Positions 6,150 to 6,315 of a DNA stretch of 6,315 nt are shown in pieces. The translations under genes were made by a program, and so were the position numbers. The stretch's first letter is position 1. Each line of letters opens with the position of its first letter. The notes beneath the pieces are model-generated. The model worked only from the letters and a program-made list of their open reading frames with translations, searched no databases and had not been told where the DNA came from. Origin of the DNA: CAZTVF01 sp964616985 (GTDB taxonomy: Bacteria > Planctomycetota > Phycisphaerae > SM23-33); the NCBI GenBank assembly GCA_964616985.1, contig CAZTVF010000186.1:1-6315 (forward strand). The letters run 5' to 3'.

Positions 6150-6315
6150 TCATCGGGTATGCGGTCGGAAGACGGTGAACCAGTGATGAAGATAGACGTC
6201 TGCCAGCTTCGCAAAGCAATGCGGCCGGAACTGGTAACGCGACGGGTTGGCGGACACAGCCTTGAGCCAGTTCCTTGGCTCGTTGCCAATGGCGGTCCGA
6301 TCGCCCGTTGTTCCG
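6150..6315 (-). CDS. C-terminal part of an unrecognised protein (start beyond window)
   Basis: A minus-strand frame is open from the right edge (first full codon at 6314) to TGA at 6152-6150, giving 54 residues. They include AIGNEPRNWLKAVSANPSRY, then QFRPHCFAKLADVYLHHWFT. The aromatic and His-rich composition looks like genuine protein. I do not recognise the family. It converges with the hypothetical ORF that ends at 6069, and the hairpin at 6082-6106 lies between them. A plus-strand frame from ATG 6118 (starting MASMASWPLV) is also open to the edge, so strand choice is not certain. A shorter minus-strand ORF starting at 6289 in another frame looks like a shadow. Confidence 0.35.
   Translation of the reverse strand, partial: GTTGDRTAIGNEPRNWLKAVSANPSRYQFRPHCFAKLADVYLHHWFTVFRPHTR

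Noticed and set aside
1..6315. CRISPR array, tRNA, rRNA, toxin-antitoxin or phage-defence module
   Set aside because: No regularly spaced repeats, cloverleaf-like sequence or paired small ORFs with known motifs were seen on either strand.

Overview
The window looks like a chromosomal piece of a GC-rich, carbohydrate-degrading bacterium. Planctomycetota or a related PVC or metagenomic lineage is the best guess, because large glycosidases of this kind mixed with degraded IS5- and IS110-type elements are common there. The lineage is inferred from protein style only; there is no rRNA or other marker. No tRNA, rRNA or CRISPR array was seen.

Layout. Bases 1-2192 (minus strand) hold the first 730 codons of a large glycosidase-like protein that runs off the left edge. 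It has a GH20-type N-terminal domain, a (beta/alpha)8-like barrel and a helical C-terminal part. Its ribosome binding site and a candidate promoter lie in 2193-2330. Bases about 2430-2808 carry the 3' end of an IS110-family element on the minus strand: a transposase C-terminus plus about 200 nt of non-coding tail. Bases 2901-5033 (minus) encode a second, unrelated glycosidase-like protein of 710 aa, with a barrel, a GH42-type trimerisation-like domain and a beta-rich C-terminus. Bases 5047-5223 hold the last ~50 codons and terminal repeat of an IS5-family transposase on the plus strand. This is followed directly by a shard of the replicative helicase gene dnaB (5226-5366). The right end (5580-6315) has lower GC and carries an unrecognised plus-strand ORF with no convincing start and, converging on it, the C-terminal part of an unrecognised minus-strand ORF.

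The central observation is that the second glycosidase lies between two direct copies of the same 19-bp IS5-type terminal sequence (2807-2825 and 5205-5223, one mismatch). Its upstream edge meets the transposase remnant immediately behind its Shine-Dalgarno, and its downstream edge appears to read into foreign sequence. The block looks like a gene caught between two IS ends, by composite-type movement or IS-mediated rearrangement, inside a graveyard of broken genes.

The two glycosidases point the same way and could have served the same polysaccharide diet, but they are about 700 bp apart with IS debris between them and are not an operon now. Apart from this architecture I do not see a clearly new system.
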